Shown piece by piece: positions 35,770 through 46,164 of a stretch of 64,000 bases of DNA. Position numbers and translations under genes: made by a program. Position 1 is the first letter of the stretch. Each line of letters starts with the position of its first letter. Origin of the DNA: Salegentibacter mishustinae (lineage in GTDB: Bacteria; Bacteroidota; Bacteroidia; Flavobacteriales; Flavobacteriaceae); the NCBI RefSeq assembly GCF_002900095.1, contig NZ_LLKN01000002.1, forward strand, positions 248,001-312,000, given 5' to 3'. The notes below the pieces were generated by a model. The model ran no database searches, had not been told where the DNA came from, and was given only the letters and a program-made list of their open reading frames with translations.

Positions 35770-36540
35770 CTAAAAATCAGACTCCAATTCTACCAAAACA
35801 GGACAATGATCACTGTGTTTGGCCTCGGGTAATATAACGGCGCGTTTCAATTTTTCTTGTAAAGGTTGAGCTACGAGATTATAATCTATACGCCAGCCTT
35901 TATTATTGGCCCTCGCATTCGCACGATAACTCCACCACGAATAATTATCGCCTTCTTCATTAAAATGCCTAAAGGAATCTATAAAGCCACTTTTCATAAA
36001 ATCGTCTATCCACTTTCGTTCTTCCGGCAGGAATCCCGATACGTTTTTAAGCCGAACAGGATCGTGAATATCAATAGCTTCGTGACAAATATTATAATCC
36101 CCACAAATAACTAGATTTGGCAAATCCTGTTTTATTTCGTCTATATATTGCTGAAAATCATCCATAAACTTAAATTTATGTTCCAAGCGCGCAATATTAG
36201 TCCCCGATGGCAAATACAAACTTATGATAGAAAAGCCTTCAAAATCGGCACGAATGGTCCGGCCTTCCTGATCCATATAATCTATCCCGGTACCATATTC
36301 TATATGCAAAGGTTTGTGCTTGCTTAAGATCGCAACGCCACTGTAACCTTTCTTTTGCGCAGGATACCAGTAATGATATGGATAACCTGAATCTTTAAAA
36401 TCGTCCAGGTTTAATTGTTCTGGCTGCGCTTTTATTTCCTGGAGACAAACCACATCTGGATCTGCCTGTTGCACCCAATCTAAAAAGCCTTTTCTAATGG
36501 CAGCTCTAATTCCGTTTACGTTATAGGAAATGATTTTCAT
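35770..36540 (-). CDS. xth: Exodeoxyribonuclease III
   Basis: About 256 residues from ATG 36540 of the EEP (exonuclease-endonuclease-phosphatase) family: MKIISYNVNGIRAAIRKG, VCLQEIKAQ with the catalytic Glu, GYSGVAILSK, LVICGDYNICHEAIDI, and HSDHCPVLVEL at the end. It acts at AP sites in base-excision repair, matching the nearby MutY function. Confidence 0.96.
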   Translation of the reverse strand: MKIISYNVNGIRAAIRKGFLDWVQQADPDVVCLQEIKAQPEQLNLDDFKDSGYPYHYWYPAQKKGYSGVAILSKHKPLHIEYGTGIDYMDQEGRTIRADFEGFSIISLYLPSGTNIARLEHKFKFMDDFQQYIDEIKQDLPNLVICGDYNICHEAIDIHDPVRLKNVSGFLPEERKWIDDFMKSGFIDSFRHFNEEGDNYSWWSYRANARANNKGWRIDYNLVAQPLQEKLKRAVILPEAKHSDHCPVLVELESDF

Positions 36541-36592
36541 GAAAGTCAATTTTCCTCAAAAATAAGGTTAAATGCAAGATTTACAAGTTGGA

Positions 36593-37132
36593 TTATTGAA
36601 TTTCCAGCAGTCTTTTGGCTTGTTGAAAATGTCGCTCTTCATGTGCAAGAATAATCTTAAAGGCAGCATCGAGCTTATATACAATCTTAGGATTTGCAGG
36701 CGAAGAGATTACCGCGTTTTTCTCTAAAAGATCTTCTGATTCTAAAATCTTTTGTTTTAATTTCTCCTGGTGCTCGGTAAACCTGGCCAGAATATCTTCG
36801 GAATCCCTATATTCTGAAGGTTTCCAAATGGAAAATGTTTTTGTCTTTTTAGTGGTTTCAGGCTGAACCGATTTTAAAATGGTTCTTCCGAAAAAATTCA
36901 CTAAAAACCCGAATTTGGCGGTAAATGCACTTTTATGATCTTTATGCCGAAGCCTATCTATCATTGGAAAGTAAGACTGATTGATCAAAATAAGGTGCTC
37001 TAAGTTTTGTGCAATACTCCAGGTATCAGCATCAGGTTTCCGGTGAATTTCACGCTCGGTTAGACTCCCAAAAGTTTTTGTAAACTTATGGGTAAGTTCA
37101 TCTAACCGGTGTAAAAATTCTTCCGTATACAT
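36593..37132 (-). CDS. DinB-like protein
   Basis: A 179-residue four-helix protein of the DinB_2 family. Three histidines expected to bind a metal are present: the one in WSIAQNLEHLILINQSY and the HEERH pair (HxxxH) near the C terminus. Members include thiol transferases and uncharacterised damage-inducible proteins; the substrate here is unknown. It lies 52 bp upstream of xth on the same strand. Confidence 0.82.
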   Translation of the reverse strand: MYTEEFLHRLDELTHKFTKTFGSLTEREIHRKPDADTWSIAQNLEHLILINQSYFPMIDRLRHKDHKSAFTAKFGFLVNFFGRTILKSVQPETTKKTKTFSIWKPSEYRDSEDILARFTEHQEKLKQKILESEDLLEKNAVISSPANPKIVYKLDAAFKIILAHEERHFQQAKRLLEIQ

Positions 37133-37157
37133 TTCAAAACTATAAATGCGACAACTA

Positions 37158-40133
37158 CTATTCTACAATAAAGCGCTTTACTTTCCCAACTTCCCGGGTT
37201 CCCATTCTTACCAGGTAAACTCCCCTTGTGGCGTAAGACATGTCTAGTTCGTACACATAGCCGCTACCCGAATTTTCCACCTGATTTTCCAACATTTTTT
37301 GTCCTAAAATGTTGTGAACCGTAATTCTTAAGGTCTCCTCATAATCGGTTTCCATCACAATTCTAAACTGTTTATTTTCTTCGGAAACCACTACAAGTTC
37401 AGCTTCATTTAGAATGAAATCTTCAATATCTAAAGTAGAATCGGTAATATTCACGGAATAATCGTGGGTTGTACCATAATCCATTACCTCACACGGATTG
37501 TTGAGATCACCTTCAAAATCTACGTCTCCCGCCCTAATTCTTAGTAAATGCTGGCCTAAAGATGCATCGCCTGGAATACTGAAGTTTGTAGAATGCCATT
37601 CTCCCGCCGTAGGAATGATTTCTGAAGTGATTAAGCGTTCATCATCTCCAAATACAGCATCATCATTTAGATCTATCCACATAGAAAATCGTTCGGCATC
37701 GGTATCGGTTAAGTCTCCAAATAAAGATTGCACAGAAACGGTAAATTCACTCTGCGAACGATCTAAATTAGCCGAAAGTCCAATAAAATCAGCGTAACCA
37801 TTTCCGCAGGGAATACGCTCGTTAAGTACATTTTCAAGTTCGAAGAAGAAAATCCCATCCCCAAAACTACAATCAGATCCTTCTGGAATACAATCTAAAT
37901 TTGCAACCGATCTCACCGTAGTATCGTTGTTAGGTTCAAAATCGTTCTCCAGCCTGGTACCGCCGGTAATTCTATAAGTTCCGGAAGGTGAAATATCTGA
38001 AGTTTCATTAAAAGTATACACTTCTAAACCACCAACAGGCAAGTTGCCGTTAAAAACTTCCCTTACCGGAGTGTTATTTCCTATTTGATAAAAAACAGGG
38101 ATATCCTGTTGTGGCTCGCCTCCAAAGTTTTCGATACTTATCGTTATTTCTTCTGAAGAACTAAAATTCTCCCCGGTTCTTGGCGCATCAATAGAAGTAA
38201 CTCCCACATCGTTAGGCGGTAAATTTCTAACTGAGGTAAGCAACGTATCGTTTTCTTCATTTTCATCGGCTTCCAAATTCGTGCTAAAAATGAATTCATA
38301 AGTTCGCCCAACTTCTGAAAGATCGGCGTTTTCAGAGAAGGTAAATTCAGCCGAACTTGTTGCCGCAATGCTTTCTTCAAAAGTTTCGGTTACTTCTGGC
38401 CCACCATCTATGCTATAACTTACTTCAAAATTAGATTGAGCATTCCGCCCATAATTTCTTATTCTAATCGTAATTTCTTCATTTGCACCCAAACTGGAAT
38501 CCTCGGGACTAATCAAAGAAACAATGCCAAGATCATTATCAAAATCTGGAGCGATCTTAAAAACTCCTACATGATTTTTTCTTTCCTGACCAACAAAATA
38601 TTCACCATTATGCCAAAACGTAAGTCCGTCAGCGGCATCTACACTTAAATGTGCGTAATCGCCATACCTCGAATTAGGATTAGGACTTTCTCCTTCAATA
38701 ATACTTTGCTCTTCTATGGTCATTATTCCGGGTTCATCATTTCGATACCTTCCAGTATAACGTAAAGAGGGAAAAACTGGGTTTTGAGGATTATCGTTTA
38801 AAACGGTGTATCCAAGAGCAATATTTCCTTCTTTATCCATGCCAATACTTCCACTAAATCTATCGCTATTATCGGGGGCATAAGTTCCTTCCTGGAAAAC
38901 ACTCCAGGGGCCACCATCGTTTTGTTGCCTAAGCTCATACCAACGTATTCCCGCATGTTCTGCCGCGCTGGGGTCTACATCTACCACAAAATTCATTACT
39001 ACGGCATTGTAATTTGGAAACTTCCTATAAGTGGTCATATACATCATCGTGGCTTGTAACACATCAATTTCAGGAGTATCGCTACCGGGCTGAGAGAGGT
39101 TTGAAAAGGAGCCTCCATCAAAAGTGGCAAGAAAAGGAGAAACACCATCGGCGGCTCCCAGTTCCTGAGATTCGGAAATTGTAGAATTTGAGGGATTGTT
39201 CCAGTCTACATTAATTAGCCAAAGTTTTAAATGATCTTCATTTACACCTGCCCAGGAATCGTCTTGAAGATAAACTATTGGGGAATTCCCTCTTGGGGGC
39301 AATTCCTGCCCGATTCCTGAAAAGCCTGCAGGGCTGTAAAAACCGTTTGTTTCTATTCCGGGTAGCGGAAAAGACATAATTTGAGCAGTCTCCCCTATTA
39401 GCATTTGATCTCTTTCTAAAGCATAAATCACCTGACTTGTTGCGGCTGTTCTGGAATTTTTATTGGTAGTAATATAATAACCATCTCCCCAAACCGAAAT
39501 TTTAGGATAATCTGGCAACACACCATTCGTGGTAAAACGATAGGTATACCAACCATCGTTAATAGGATCTGGACCCTGCGATACTGCGATCAAGAAACTT
39601 TCAGGGGTATCGCTAAACTGTGAAATTATAAACCTATCGGCGAATTCATCATAAAGAATAATAGGATCGCCAAGGGTTTCATTTGTAAATTCACCTCCAA
39701 TACTTGCTAAAGAAGCAGGTTGCATAATTTGATTCCCCGATTTATCGAAAATTGAAAAGGCCGAATTCCAACCATTTACATAATGATTAGGCCCCGCAGC
39801 TCCCGTTGGATCTGTGGGTGTAGCTTGTGTAGAAACCGCTTCAAAAGTAAAATTAGGAGCTTTCACCGGGATTTCCCCCATTTTTTGTTGCACAGCCTCT
39901 GTTTTGATCTTTGGTAAACCTTTTCCGGGTACGATTTTATTAATTCCGCGATTTCTGGGGTTATATATTTTGAATTCTTTTTCTGGCTGAATTAGTTTTC
40001 TTTTAGACATTGCAGAAGAAGGAACCGCGCTGGCAGAATCTATATAGACAGGGCTGGCGGTCTCCCGCTCCTGACTAAAAACTACAGCATGAAAACCAAA
40101 AAATAAAACTAATAGGATTGTAATTTTTTTCAT
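37158..40133 (-). CDS. Type IX secretion cargo protein with CARDB and GEVED domains
   Basis: About 991 residues from ATG 40133 (signal peptide MKKITILLVLFFGFHAVVFSQ). The first ~480 residues look like a beta-propeller. Two CARDB-like repeats follow (ANEEITIRIRNYGRNAQ and SSEEITISIENFGGEPQ), then a GEVED domain (FSMWIDLNDDAVFGDDERL and YGTTHDYSVNI) and a C-terminal T9SS type A sorting domain (LRITVHNILGQKMLENQV, ending GKVKRFIVE). It should be exported by the gliding-associated T9SS and displayed or released. It may be an adhesin or enzyme; no catalytic motif was found. Confidence 0.88.
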   Translation of the reverse strand: MKKITILLVLFFGFHAVVFSQERETASPVYIDSASAVPSSAMSKRKLIQPEKEFKIYNPRNRGINKIVPGKGLPKIKTEAVQQKMGEIPVKAPNFTFEAVSTQATPTDPTGAAGPNHYVNGWNSAFSIFDKSGNQIMQPASLASIGGEFTNETLGDPIILYDEFADRFIISQFSDTPESFLIAVSQGPDPINDGWYTYRFTTNGVLPDYPKISVWGDGYYITTNKNSRTAATSQVIYALERDQMLIGETAQIMSFPLPGIETNGFYSPAGFSGIGQELPPRGNSPIVYLQDDSWAGVNEDHLKLWLINVDWNNPSNSTISESQELGAADGVSPFLATFDGGSFSNLSQPGSDTPEIDVLQATMMYMTTYRKFPNYNAVVMNFVVDVDPSAAEHAGIRWYELRQQNDGGPWSVFQEGTYAPDNSDRFSGSIGMDKEGNIALGYTVLNDNPQNPVFPSLRYTGRYRNDEPGIMTIEEQSIIEGESPNPNSRYGDYAHLSVDAADGLTFWHNGEYFVGQERKNHVGVFKIAPDFDNDLGIVSLISPEDSSLGANEEITIRIRNYGRNAQSNFEVSYSIDGGPEVTETFEESIAATSSAEFTFSENADLSEVGRTYEFIFSTNLEADENEENDTLLTSVRNLPPNDVGVTSIDAPRTGENFSSSEEITISIENFGGEPQQDIPVFYQIGNNTPVREVFNGNLPVGGLEVYTFNETSDISPSGTYRITGGTRLENDFEPNNDTTVRSVANLDCIPEGSDCSFGDGIFFFELENVLNERIPCGNGYADFIGLSANLDRSQSEFTVSVQSLFGDLTDTDAERFSMWIDLNDDAVFGDDERLITSEIIPTAGEWHSTNFSIPGDASLGQHLLRIRAGDVDFEGDLNNPCEVMDYGTTHDYSVNITDSTLDIEDFILNEAELVVVSEENKQFRIVMETDYEETLRITVHNILGQKMLENQVENSGSGYVYELDMSYATRGVYLVRMGTREVGKVKRFIVE

Positions 40134-40191
40134 TTTGAAATGACTTCTTCTTTTACTTTCTAAAAATAATGATTCTATGCTTATCAAAAAC

Positions 40192-40226
40192 AAAAGGAGC
40201 GATTAAGTTGATTAACCGCTCCTTTT
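40192..40226 (-). terminator. Intrinsic terminator of glyS
   Basis: AAAAGGAGCGATTAA and TTAACCGCTCCTTTT form a 15-bp stem with one mismatch around a short loop, followed on the minus strand by TTTTGTTTTT, just after the glyS stop. Confidence 0.88.
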
Positions 40227-40251
40227 CGTAATTTTAAAAAACACTTTTTAT

Positions 40252-41790
40252 TTATTTTTTCATCCAGGTTTTAAAATCTACTTCCTGTTGAATAAGTGTT
40301 TTAAGTTCTGTAATATCTACGCGCTTTTGCTCCATAGAATCCCTAAAACGCACCGTCACTTTTTTATCTTCAAGTGAGTCGTGATCCACGGTAATACAAA
40401 GCGGAGTTCCCGCGGCATCCTGGCGACGATATCTACGGCCAATCGCATCTTTTTCGTCATACTGAACTCTAAAATCCCATTTTAATTCTTCTATAATTTC
40501 GTGCGCAAGCTCTGGCAAACCATCTTTTTTAACTAACGGAAGAACCGCGGCTTTAGTTGGTGCAAGAACAGCCGGTAGTTTTAGAACCGTTCTGCTGGTG
40601 CCGCCTTCCAGCTCTTCCTCTTTTAATGAAGCCGAAAAAACCGCTAAAAACATTCTATCTAAACCAATAGAAGTTTCAATTACATACGGCACATAATTTT
40701 CTTTCATTTCAGGGTCATAGAAACGCAGTTTCTTTCCTGAATGCTCTTCGTGTGCTTTTAAATCGAAATCTGTTCTTGAATGAATTCCTTCTAATTCTTT
40801 AAATCCGAATGGGAAATTAAATTCTATATCTGTAGCGGCATTCGCATAATGCGCCATTTTCTCATGATCGTGAAAACGGTAATTTTCTTCACCCAAACCT
40901 AAAGAAGCGTGCCACTTCTGGCGGGTTTCTTTCCAGTGCTCAAACCATTTTAATTCTTCACCGGGACGCACAAAAAATTGCATCTCCATTTGCTCAAATT
41001 CCCTTTGACGGAAGATAAACTGTCTCGCTACAATTTCATTTCTGAAAGCTTTTCCTATTTGTGCAATTCCAAAAGGAATCTTCATCCTTCCGGTTTTTTG
41101 CACGTTAGAAAAGTTCACAAAAATTCCCTGCGCAGTTTCAGGCCTTAAATATAAATCTGTGGCCGAATCGGCTGATGCTCCAAGTTTAGTTCCGAACATT
41201 AGGTTAAATTGCTTAACGTCGGTCCAGTTCTTAGAACCGCTTTCAGGACAGGCAATTCCCAACTCTTCAATTAACGCTTTTACATCGGCTAGATTCTCAT
41301 CGGTAAGTGATTTGGCAAGGCGCTCAAGAATTTCTTTCTCCTCCTTTTTATACCGAAGCACCCTTGGGTTGGTTGTTACAAACTCTTCTTCATTAAACTT
41401 ATCACCAAAACGTTTTTTCGCCTTTGCAATTTCCTTCTGCGCTTTTTGATTGATCTTTTCAGCATAATCTTCCACCAAAACATCGGCGCGATAACGCTTT
41501 TTAGAATCTTTGTTATCAATTAAAGGATCATTAAATGCATCTACGTGGCCAGAAGCCTTCCAGGTGGTTGGATGCATTAAGATTGCCGCATCTAAACCTA
41601 CGATGTTCTGGTGCAGTTGCACCATACTTTTCCACCAGTAATCTTTGATGTTTTTCTTTAATTCGGCCCCGTTTTGCCCGTAATCATAAACGGCACTAAG
41701 TCCGTCGTATATTTCACTCGATGCAAAAATATACCCATACTCTTTAGCATGGGATATTACATTTTTAAAAAAGTCTTCTTGTTTTGCCAT
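40252..41790 (-). CDS. glyS: Glycyl-tRNA synthetase
   Basis: A 512-residue class II synthetase of the dimeric (GlyQS) type, not the E. coli alpha/beta form. Motifs include YGYIFASSEIYDGLSAVYDYG, FNLMFGTKLGA, LRPETAQGIFVNFSNVQKTGRMKIPFGIAQIGKAFRNE and an anticodon-binding C terminus (VLPLVKKDG, RRYRRQDAAGTPLCITVD). It sits between a terminator upstream and its own terminator, so it is probably a single-gene transcript. Confidence 0.97.
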   Translation of the reverse strand: MAKQEDFFKNVISHAKEYGYIFASSEIYDGLSAVYDYGQNGAELKKNIKDYWWKSMVQLHQNIVGLDAAILMHPTTWKASGHVDAFNDPLIDNKDSKKRYRADVLVEDYAEKINQKAQKEIAKAKKRFGDKFNEEEFVTTNPRVLRYKKEEKEILERLAKSLTDENLADVKALIEELGIACPESGSKNWTDVKQFNLMFGTKLGASADSATDLYLRPETAQGIFVNFSNVQKTGRMKIPFGIAQIGKAFRNEIVARQFIFRQREFEQMEMQFFVRPGEELKWFEHWKETRQKWHASLGLGEENYRFHDHEKMAHYANAATDIEFNFPFGFKELEGIHSRTDFDLKAHEEHSGKKLRFYDPEMKENYVPYVIETSIGLDRMFLAVFSASLKEEELEGGTSRTVLKLPAVLAPTKAAVLPLVKKDGLPELAHEIIEELKWDFRVQYDEKDAIGRRYRRQDAAGTPLCITVDHDSLEDKKVTVRFRDSMEQKRVDITELKTLIQQEVDFKTWMKK

Positions 41791-41808
41791 AGCGCAAAAA
41801 TAAAAAAA

Positions 41809-41832
41809 CCGCCCTGATAAACAGCAGGGCGG
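41809..41832 (-). terminator. Intrinsic terminator of the coiled-coil protein gene
   Basis: CCGCCCTG and CAGGGCGG form an 8-bp G/C stem around ATAAACAG; on the minus strand it is followed by TTTTTTTATTTTT. It lies just before the glyS start and separates the two genes. Confidence 0.88.
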
Positions 41833-41998
41833 CCTTTGATTTTTAGGTTTTAATCCGGAATATTCATCAATTTCAATACTTACCTTTGTAATGACAAAGT
41901 TTCACTAACATTTTTAATATTAAAAATGAAGTTCAGCTAAGTCGGAATTAACCGCTTTAATTGCATTTTTACTTTATTTCAAGAATAGTGGCGGTTAA

Positions 41999-42883
41999 TT
42001 ATCTTAGGTTAAAAGAGGCCGTTCCCAATAAAGTTGCATTTGCATAAACATATACTTTATAGGTGCCTTCAAGTAATTTATCTTCGTTAGTATTAGCCAG
42101 TAAACAAACATCAAGTTCGTTATTCTCGTAGTAAACTTTTGAAGCCGCACTGTAAACCATTGCTCCACCTTCGTGTTCTACCACAATCTCGTCACCTACC
42201 AGTTCATTTTCAGGATTATAAACCTGTACGTACATATCTCTTTCTCCAGGACCGGCAAGATCGTTGGCTGTAATGGTAAAGCAGGTTCTCACCTGGTCTA
42301 TTCTTCGAGTACGGTCGTTTTCTACTAATTTCCCGCTATTTCTAACAATCACACCTTCTCCTCTTAGATTGGTGATTTTTAACTGGGCTGCACGATCTAC
42401 CTTATTAGAAAGATCCTGGTTTGTAGTTTGTAGAGAATCAGATATACGAGTACGTTCCTCTAAAACTACATTCGTACTGTCTAAAGTTTGAGACATCATT
42501 TGGTTTTGACGGTTCAAACTATCTACCACTCTAAACAAACGCTCTTTTTCAGCCTTCAGGTTTCCAATTTCACGACGATAGCGTGAGATCAATACCAGGT
42601 TAGCTTCATTATCTTCAACCGAATCCAGTAGACGTTCAATTCTATTCCTTGCATCTACAAGGTTCTGATCCATAATTTGATTTTCCTCAATGGCTTCATC
42701 GTATTTCACGATCAAATCATTAAGCTCATCTTCAATCACCTCTTTTTCTTTGGTAAGGATGGCCTTATTTTCTTTCTCTTCGTTATAGAATTTAATTGTA
42801 TAAATACCCAGGGCCAGTAAGGCCACGGCTAAAACTCCCGTTAAGATCTTAAGCGCGGTGTTATTTTTCTTTTCGGTCATCAT
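41999..42883 (-). CDS. Membrane-anchored coiled-coil protein of unknown function
   Basis: 294 residues: one N-terminal transmembrane segment (LTGVLAVALLALGIYTIKF), a coiled coil over about residues 35-165, and a C-terminal beta domain with two cysteines (TCFTITAND and DVCLLANTN). No catalytic motif seen. Such proteins are often named chromosome partitioning proteins automatically, but there is no ParA or Smc ATPase here, so that name is unsupported. Confidence 0.8.
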   Translation of the reverse strand: MMTEKKNNTALKILTGVLAVALLALGIYTIKFYNEEKENKAILTKEKEVIEDELNDLIVKYDEAIEENQIMDQNLVDARNRIERLLDSVEDNEANLVLISRYRREIGNLKAEKERLFRVVDSLNRQNQMMSQTLDSTNVVLEERTRISDSLQTTNQDLSNKVDRAAQLKITNLRGEGVIVRNSGKLVENDRTRRIDQVRTCFTITANDLAGPGERDMYVQVYNPENELVGDEIVVEHEGGAMVYSAASKVYYENNELDVCLLANTNEDKLLEGTYKVYVYANATLLGTASFNLR

Positions 42884-42944
42884 ATAAATAAATTTTGTTT
42901 GTAAATTTAGGAGTTTATTAAGGCAAACTGCAAGGACTTAACAA

Positions 42945-43625
42945 ATGTTTCACGATTTAGCCAACCTGTTCTATCCTAAGATCTGTAATTGTTGTGACAG
43001 CCCATTATTAAAAGCCGAACAAGTAATTTGCACTTCCTGTTTGCACCAACTCCCGGCTACTAATTATCACTTTGATAACGAGAACACCACCAAAAAAGTA
43101 TTTGATGCACGATTAAGCATTGAAAATGCTACTTCTTTGCTATATTTTAGAAAGAAAGGAATAGTGCAAAATCTTATCCATAACCTTAAATATAAAAAGC
43201 AGGAAGAAGTTGGTGATTTCCTGGGAAACTGGCTTGGGGAAGAATTAATTACACATCAGGGTTTTAAAGCTGTTGATTGTGTCATTCCGGTTCCGCTTCA
43301 TTCTCAGAAACTAAAGAAAAGAGGTTTTAACCAGGTTACAGAATTTGGAAAAGAACTCGCAAAAAAATTAGATGCCGAATTTATTGAAAACGTGCTGGTA
43401 AAGAAATCGACTTCCAGAACCCAAACATTTAAAAAACGCCTGAGTAGATGGGGCAGTATTGACGCTACATTTATGGTAGAAAACGCTGAAAAATTAGAAA
43501 ACAAACACCTTCTACTAGTAGACGATCTCGTTACTACCGGCGCAACCCTGGAAGCATGCGGAACCAAACTTCTAAAAATTAAAAACACGAAATTAAGTAT
43601 TGCTACGATGGCAATTACAGACTGA
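42945..43625 (+). CDS. comF: ComF family phosphoribosyltransferase-like protein
   Basis: 226 residues. An N-terminal zinc ribbon (CNCCDSPLL and CTSCLHQLP) is followed by a type I PRTase fold with FNQVTEFGKELAK and the PRPP loop LLVDDLVTTGAT. Members include competence protein ComFC and GntX. The role outside natural transformation is unclear. It diverges from the coiled-coil protein gene. Confidence 0.9.
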   Translation: MFHDLANLFYPKICNCCDSPLLKAEQVICTSCLHQLPATNYHFDNENTTKKVFDARLSIENATSLLYFRKKGIVQNLIHNLKYKKQEEVGDFLGNWLGEELITHQGFKAVDCVIPVPLHSQKLKKRGFNQVTEFGKELAKKLDAEFIENVLVKKSTSRTQTFKKRLSRWGSIDATFMVENAEKLENKHLLLVDDLVTTGATLEACGTKLLKIKNTKLSIATMAITD

Positions 43626-43683
43626 TAGCCGCGTTAAAACCTAAAATAATTGTTTCTTTGTCTTTAGATTTCATTTTTTTATT

Positions 43684-45297
43684 ATGCTGAAACGAATTCC
43701 CGGAATTTTAATAGTTGCTGCGCTGGTTTTGCTATGTGTACAATGTGCCAAAAAAGGAATGCCAGAAGGTGGCCCTGAAGATGAAGAACCACCAAAATTT
43801 ATTAGAGCAAATCCTGAAAATTACAATACGAATTTCAATGCAGATGAAATAAGGATCTTTTTCAACGAGTACATAAAATTGGAAGATGCCCGGCAGCAAA
43901 TAGTAATTTCACCGCCAATAGAACCACGCCCCAGCATCTTGCCAATGGGCTCGGCGCGTAAAGATGTGCGTATACAAAACCTGGATTCGCTTCAGGAAAA
44001 CACCACTTATACCATTAATTTTGGGAAAAGTATTGTAGATAATAATGAAGGCAATCCGCTACCCTATTTCAAATACGTATTCTCTACCGGGGATTACCTG
44101 GATTCCTTAAAAATTTCAGGAACAATAAAAGATGCGTATCAAAAAGCCCCTTCAGAATTTATTTCGATTTTTTTATATGAAGTAGATTCTACTTTTTCAG
44201 ATTCATTAGTTTATAAAGAAACGCCCAGATACATTACCTATACTTTAGACAGTACCGTAAATTTTGAGCTCGAAAATCTTAAGGAAGGTACTTATCAAAT
44301 ACTTGCTGTTGAAGACAAAAACGACAATTATAATTTTAACCCAAAGACCGAAAAAATAGGGTTTATAAAAAACTATATCACGCTTCCCACAGATTCCACT
44401 TACAACATTACTATTTTTAAAGAGCATTTAGATTTTGAAGCGGAACGTCCAAAATTGTTAAAAGGAAATCAGATACTTTTTGGTTACGAAGGCTCTAAAG
44501 GAATAGATAGTGTAGAAATTAATCTGCTAACTCCAAAACCGGAAGGCTTCCAGTCCCGAATTGTAAAAGATCGCAAAACTGATACGCTATACTATTGGTA
44601 TAATATTAGACCAGAAAATGACAGTCTTTCTTTTGAAGTGGTAAGTCCAAAACGCCGTGATACCTTATTCACAAAGATAGCAGAAGCTGAACGGGATTCT
44701 CTTCAAATTACTTCAGAACCCACGGGATCTATAGAGTTTGAACAAAGTTATCGCTTACGAGCAAATACCCCAATTACCGGTTTTGATAGGGACTTGATTA
44801 GCATAAGGGATAGAGATTCTACTTTAGTACCTTTTAATGCTGAAATGCGTAGTCTGGAGAATGAAATCGTAATTTCTTTTGATAAAGAAGAAAGTAGTAA
44901 ATACCAGGTAATGACCTTGCCCGGCGCGGTAACCGATCTTTTTGGGGAGACCAACGATACGATTAGAAATACACTTAGCACCAAATCTTATGCAGATTAC
45001 GGGAGTATTATTTTAACACTCCAAAATGTTGACAGATTCCCGATTGTAGTCCAACTTACTAACGAAAAAGGTGAAGTTCAACAAGAAAAATATTCAACCG
45101 GCGAGAGTAATTTTCATTTCCGATTCCTGAAACCGGGAAAACACCTCATTAGGGTGATTTTTGATGAAAATGAAAATAGAAAATGGGATACCGGAGATTA
45201 TCTTAAAAGAATACAACCCGAGGAAATTCAGTATTACCGCGATACCATAGAAGTAAGATCTAACTGGGATATGCCAGAGACTTTTACTTTAGACTAA
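43684..45297 (+). CDS. Lipoprotein with bacterial Ig-like (SbsA-type) domain
   Basis: 537 residues. Lipobox region LVLLCVQCAKKG; the next residues (GMPEGGPEDEEPP) are a lipoprotein linker. The Ig-like Big_5 domain covers residues about 40-140 (PPKFIRANPENYN, IRIFFNEYIKL, TTYTINFGKSIVDNNEGN). Later segments look like repeated beta-sandwich domains. The function is unknown. It ends 14 nt into the convergent omega-amidase gene. Confidence 0.82.
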   Translation: MLKRIPGILIVAALVLLCVQCAKKGMPEGGPEDEEPPKFIRANPENYNTNFNADEIRIFFNEYIKLEDARQQIVISPPIEPRPSILPMGSARKDVRIQNLDSLQENTTYTINFGKSIVDNNEGNPLPYFKYVFSTGDYLDSLKISGTIKDAYQKAPSEFISIFLYEVDSTFSDSLVYKETPRYITYTLDSTVNFELENLKEGTYQILAVEDKNDNYNFNPKTEKIGFIKNYITLPTDSTYNITIFKEHLDFEAERPKLLKGNQILFGYEGSKGIDSVEINLLTPKPEGFQSRIVKDRKTDTLYYWYNIRPENDSLSFEVVSPKRRDTLFTKIAEAERDSLQITSEPTGSIEFEQSYRLRANTPITGFDRDLISIRDRDSTLVPFNAEMRSLENEIVISFDKEESSKYQVMTLPGAVTDLFGETNDTIRNTLSTKSYADYGSIILTLQNVDRFPIVVQLTNEKGEVQQEKYSTGESNFHFRFLKPGKHLIRVIFDENENRKWDTGDYLKRIQPEEIQYYRDTIEVRSNWDMPETFTLD

Positions 45298-46063
45298 ATT
45301 CATCGCGATCCTGAAGAAACTTGAAATGACTTCGGGTTTCTTCCAGTTGCTTTTTATCCAGGGAAATTTCCTTTACAAAAGGTTCTTCCCTATCCAACTC
45401 GGTCATATTCTGGCCTAAACCATCGTATACAGAGGTATGCCCATTATATTCGGCTTTATTTCCATCTTTTCCGGTTCGGTTTACGCCAATGCAGTAACTC
45501 ATATTTTCTATTGCGCGGGCTTTTAAAAGTACATCCCAGGCAAAAACCCGTTTCTTTGGCCAATTGGCAACATATATTAACAGGTCGTAATCTTCGGTAT
45601 TCCTTGAAAAAACCGGGAATCGAAGGTCGTAGCATACTAACGGACAAATCTTCCAACCCTTATATTCCAAGACCAATCTTTCTTTTCCGGCGGTATAGGT
45701 TTTATGTTCATTGGCCAAAGTAAAAGTGTGGCGCTTATCATAGATTTTATAAGTTCCGTCAGGAAAAACAAAGAAAAGCCTGTTGTAATAATTATCATTT
45801 TCGGTAATGATAAGGCTTCCGGTTACCGCTGCATCTTTCAGTTTTGCCATTTCACGCATCCACTGTAAACTTAAACCATCGGTTTGTTCGGCCAGTCTTT
45901 CAGCATTCATGCTAAAACCGGTAGTGAACATTTCGGGCAGGATAATTAGATCTACATCTTCAGAAAGTGCTTTGATTTCTTTTGAAAAAAGACTTCTATT
46001 TTCCTGCGGATCTTCCCACTTTAAATTTGCCTGTATTATCGCGGTATTTAGTTTTTGTGCCAT
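45284..46063 (-). CDS. Nitrilase-family omega-amidase
   Basis: About 259 residues from ATG 46063. The Glu-Lys-Cys triad of the nitrilase superfamily is visible: Glu in ILPEMFTTGFSM, Lys in IYDKRHTFTLA and Cys in PLVCYDLRFPVFS. The motifs resemble YafV/Nit2-type omega-amidases that hydrolyse alpha-ketoglutaramate and alpha-ketosuccinamate. Overlaps the convergent lipoprotein gene by 14 nt. Confidence 0.9.
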   Translation of the reverse strand: MAQKLNTAIIQANLKWEDPQENRSLFSKEIKALSEDVDLIILPEMFTTGFSMNAERLAEQTDGLSLQWMREMAKLKDAAVTGSLIITENDNYYNRLFFVFPDGTYKIYDKRHTFTLANEHKTYTAGKERLVLEYKGWKICPLVCYDLRFPVFSRNTEDYDLLIYVANWPKKRVFAWDVLLKARAIENMSYCIGVNRTGKDGNKAEYNGHTSVYDGLGQNMTELDREEPFVKEISLDKKQLEETRSHFKFLQDRDEFSLK

Positions 46064-46164
46064 ACCCAAAATTACCAAATTTTAAATTTCTGCTGCTAAA
46101 TCCTTGTTAAACAATTGTAGAAAACTCGCATAATGGATAGTTTTAAAATGTAAAATCATACAAT

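Noticed and set aside
41946-42000. AATTAACCGC/GCGGTTAATT inverted repeat after the coiled-coil gene
   Set aside because: A 10-bp stem with a 35-base loop and no T run; the strong terminator at 41809-41832 already explains the gene end.
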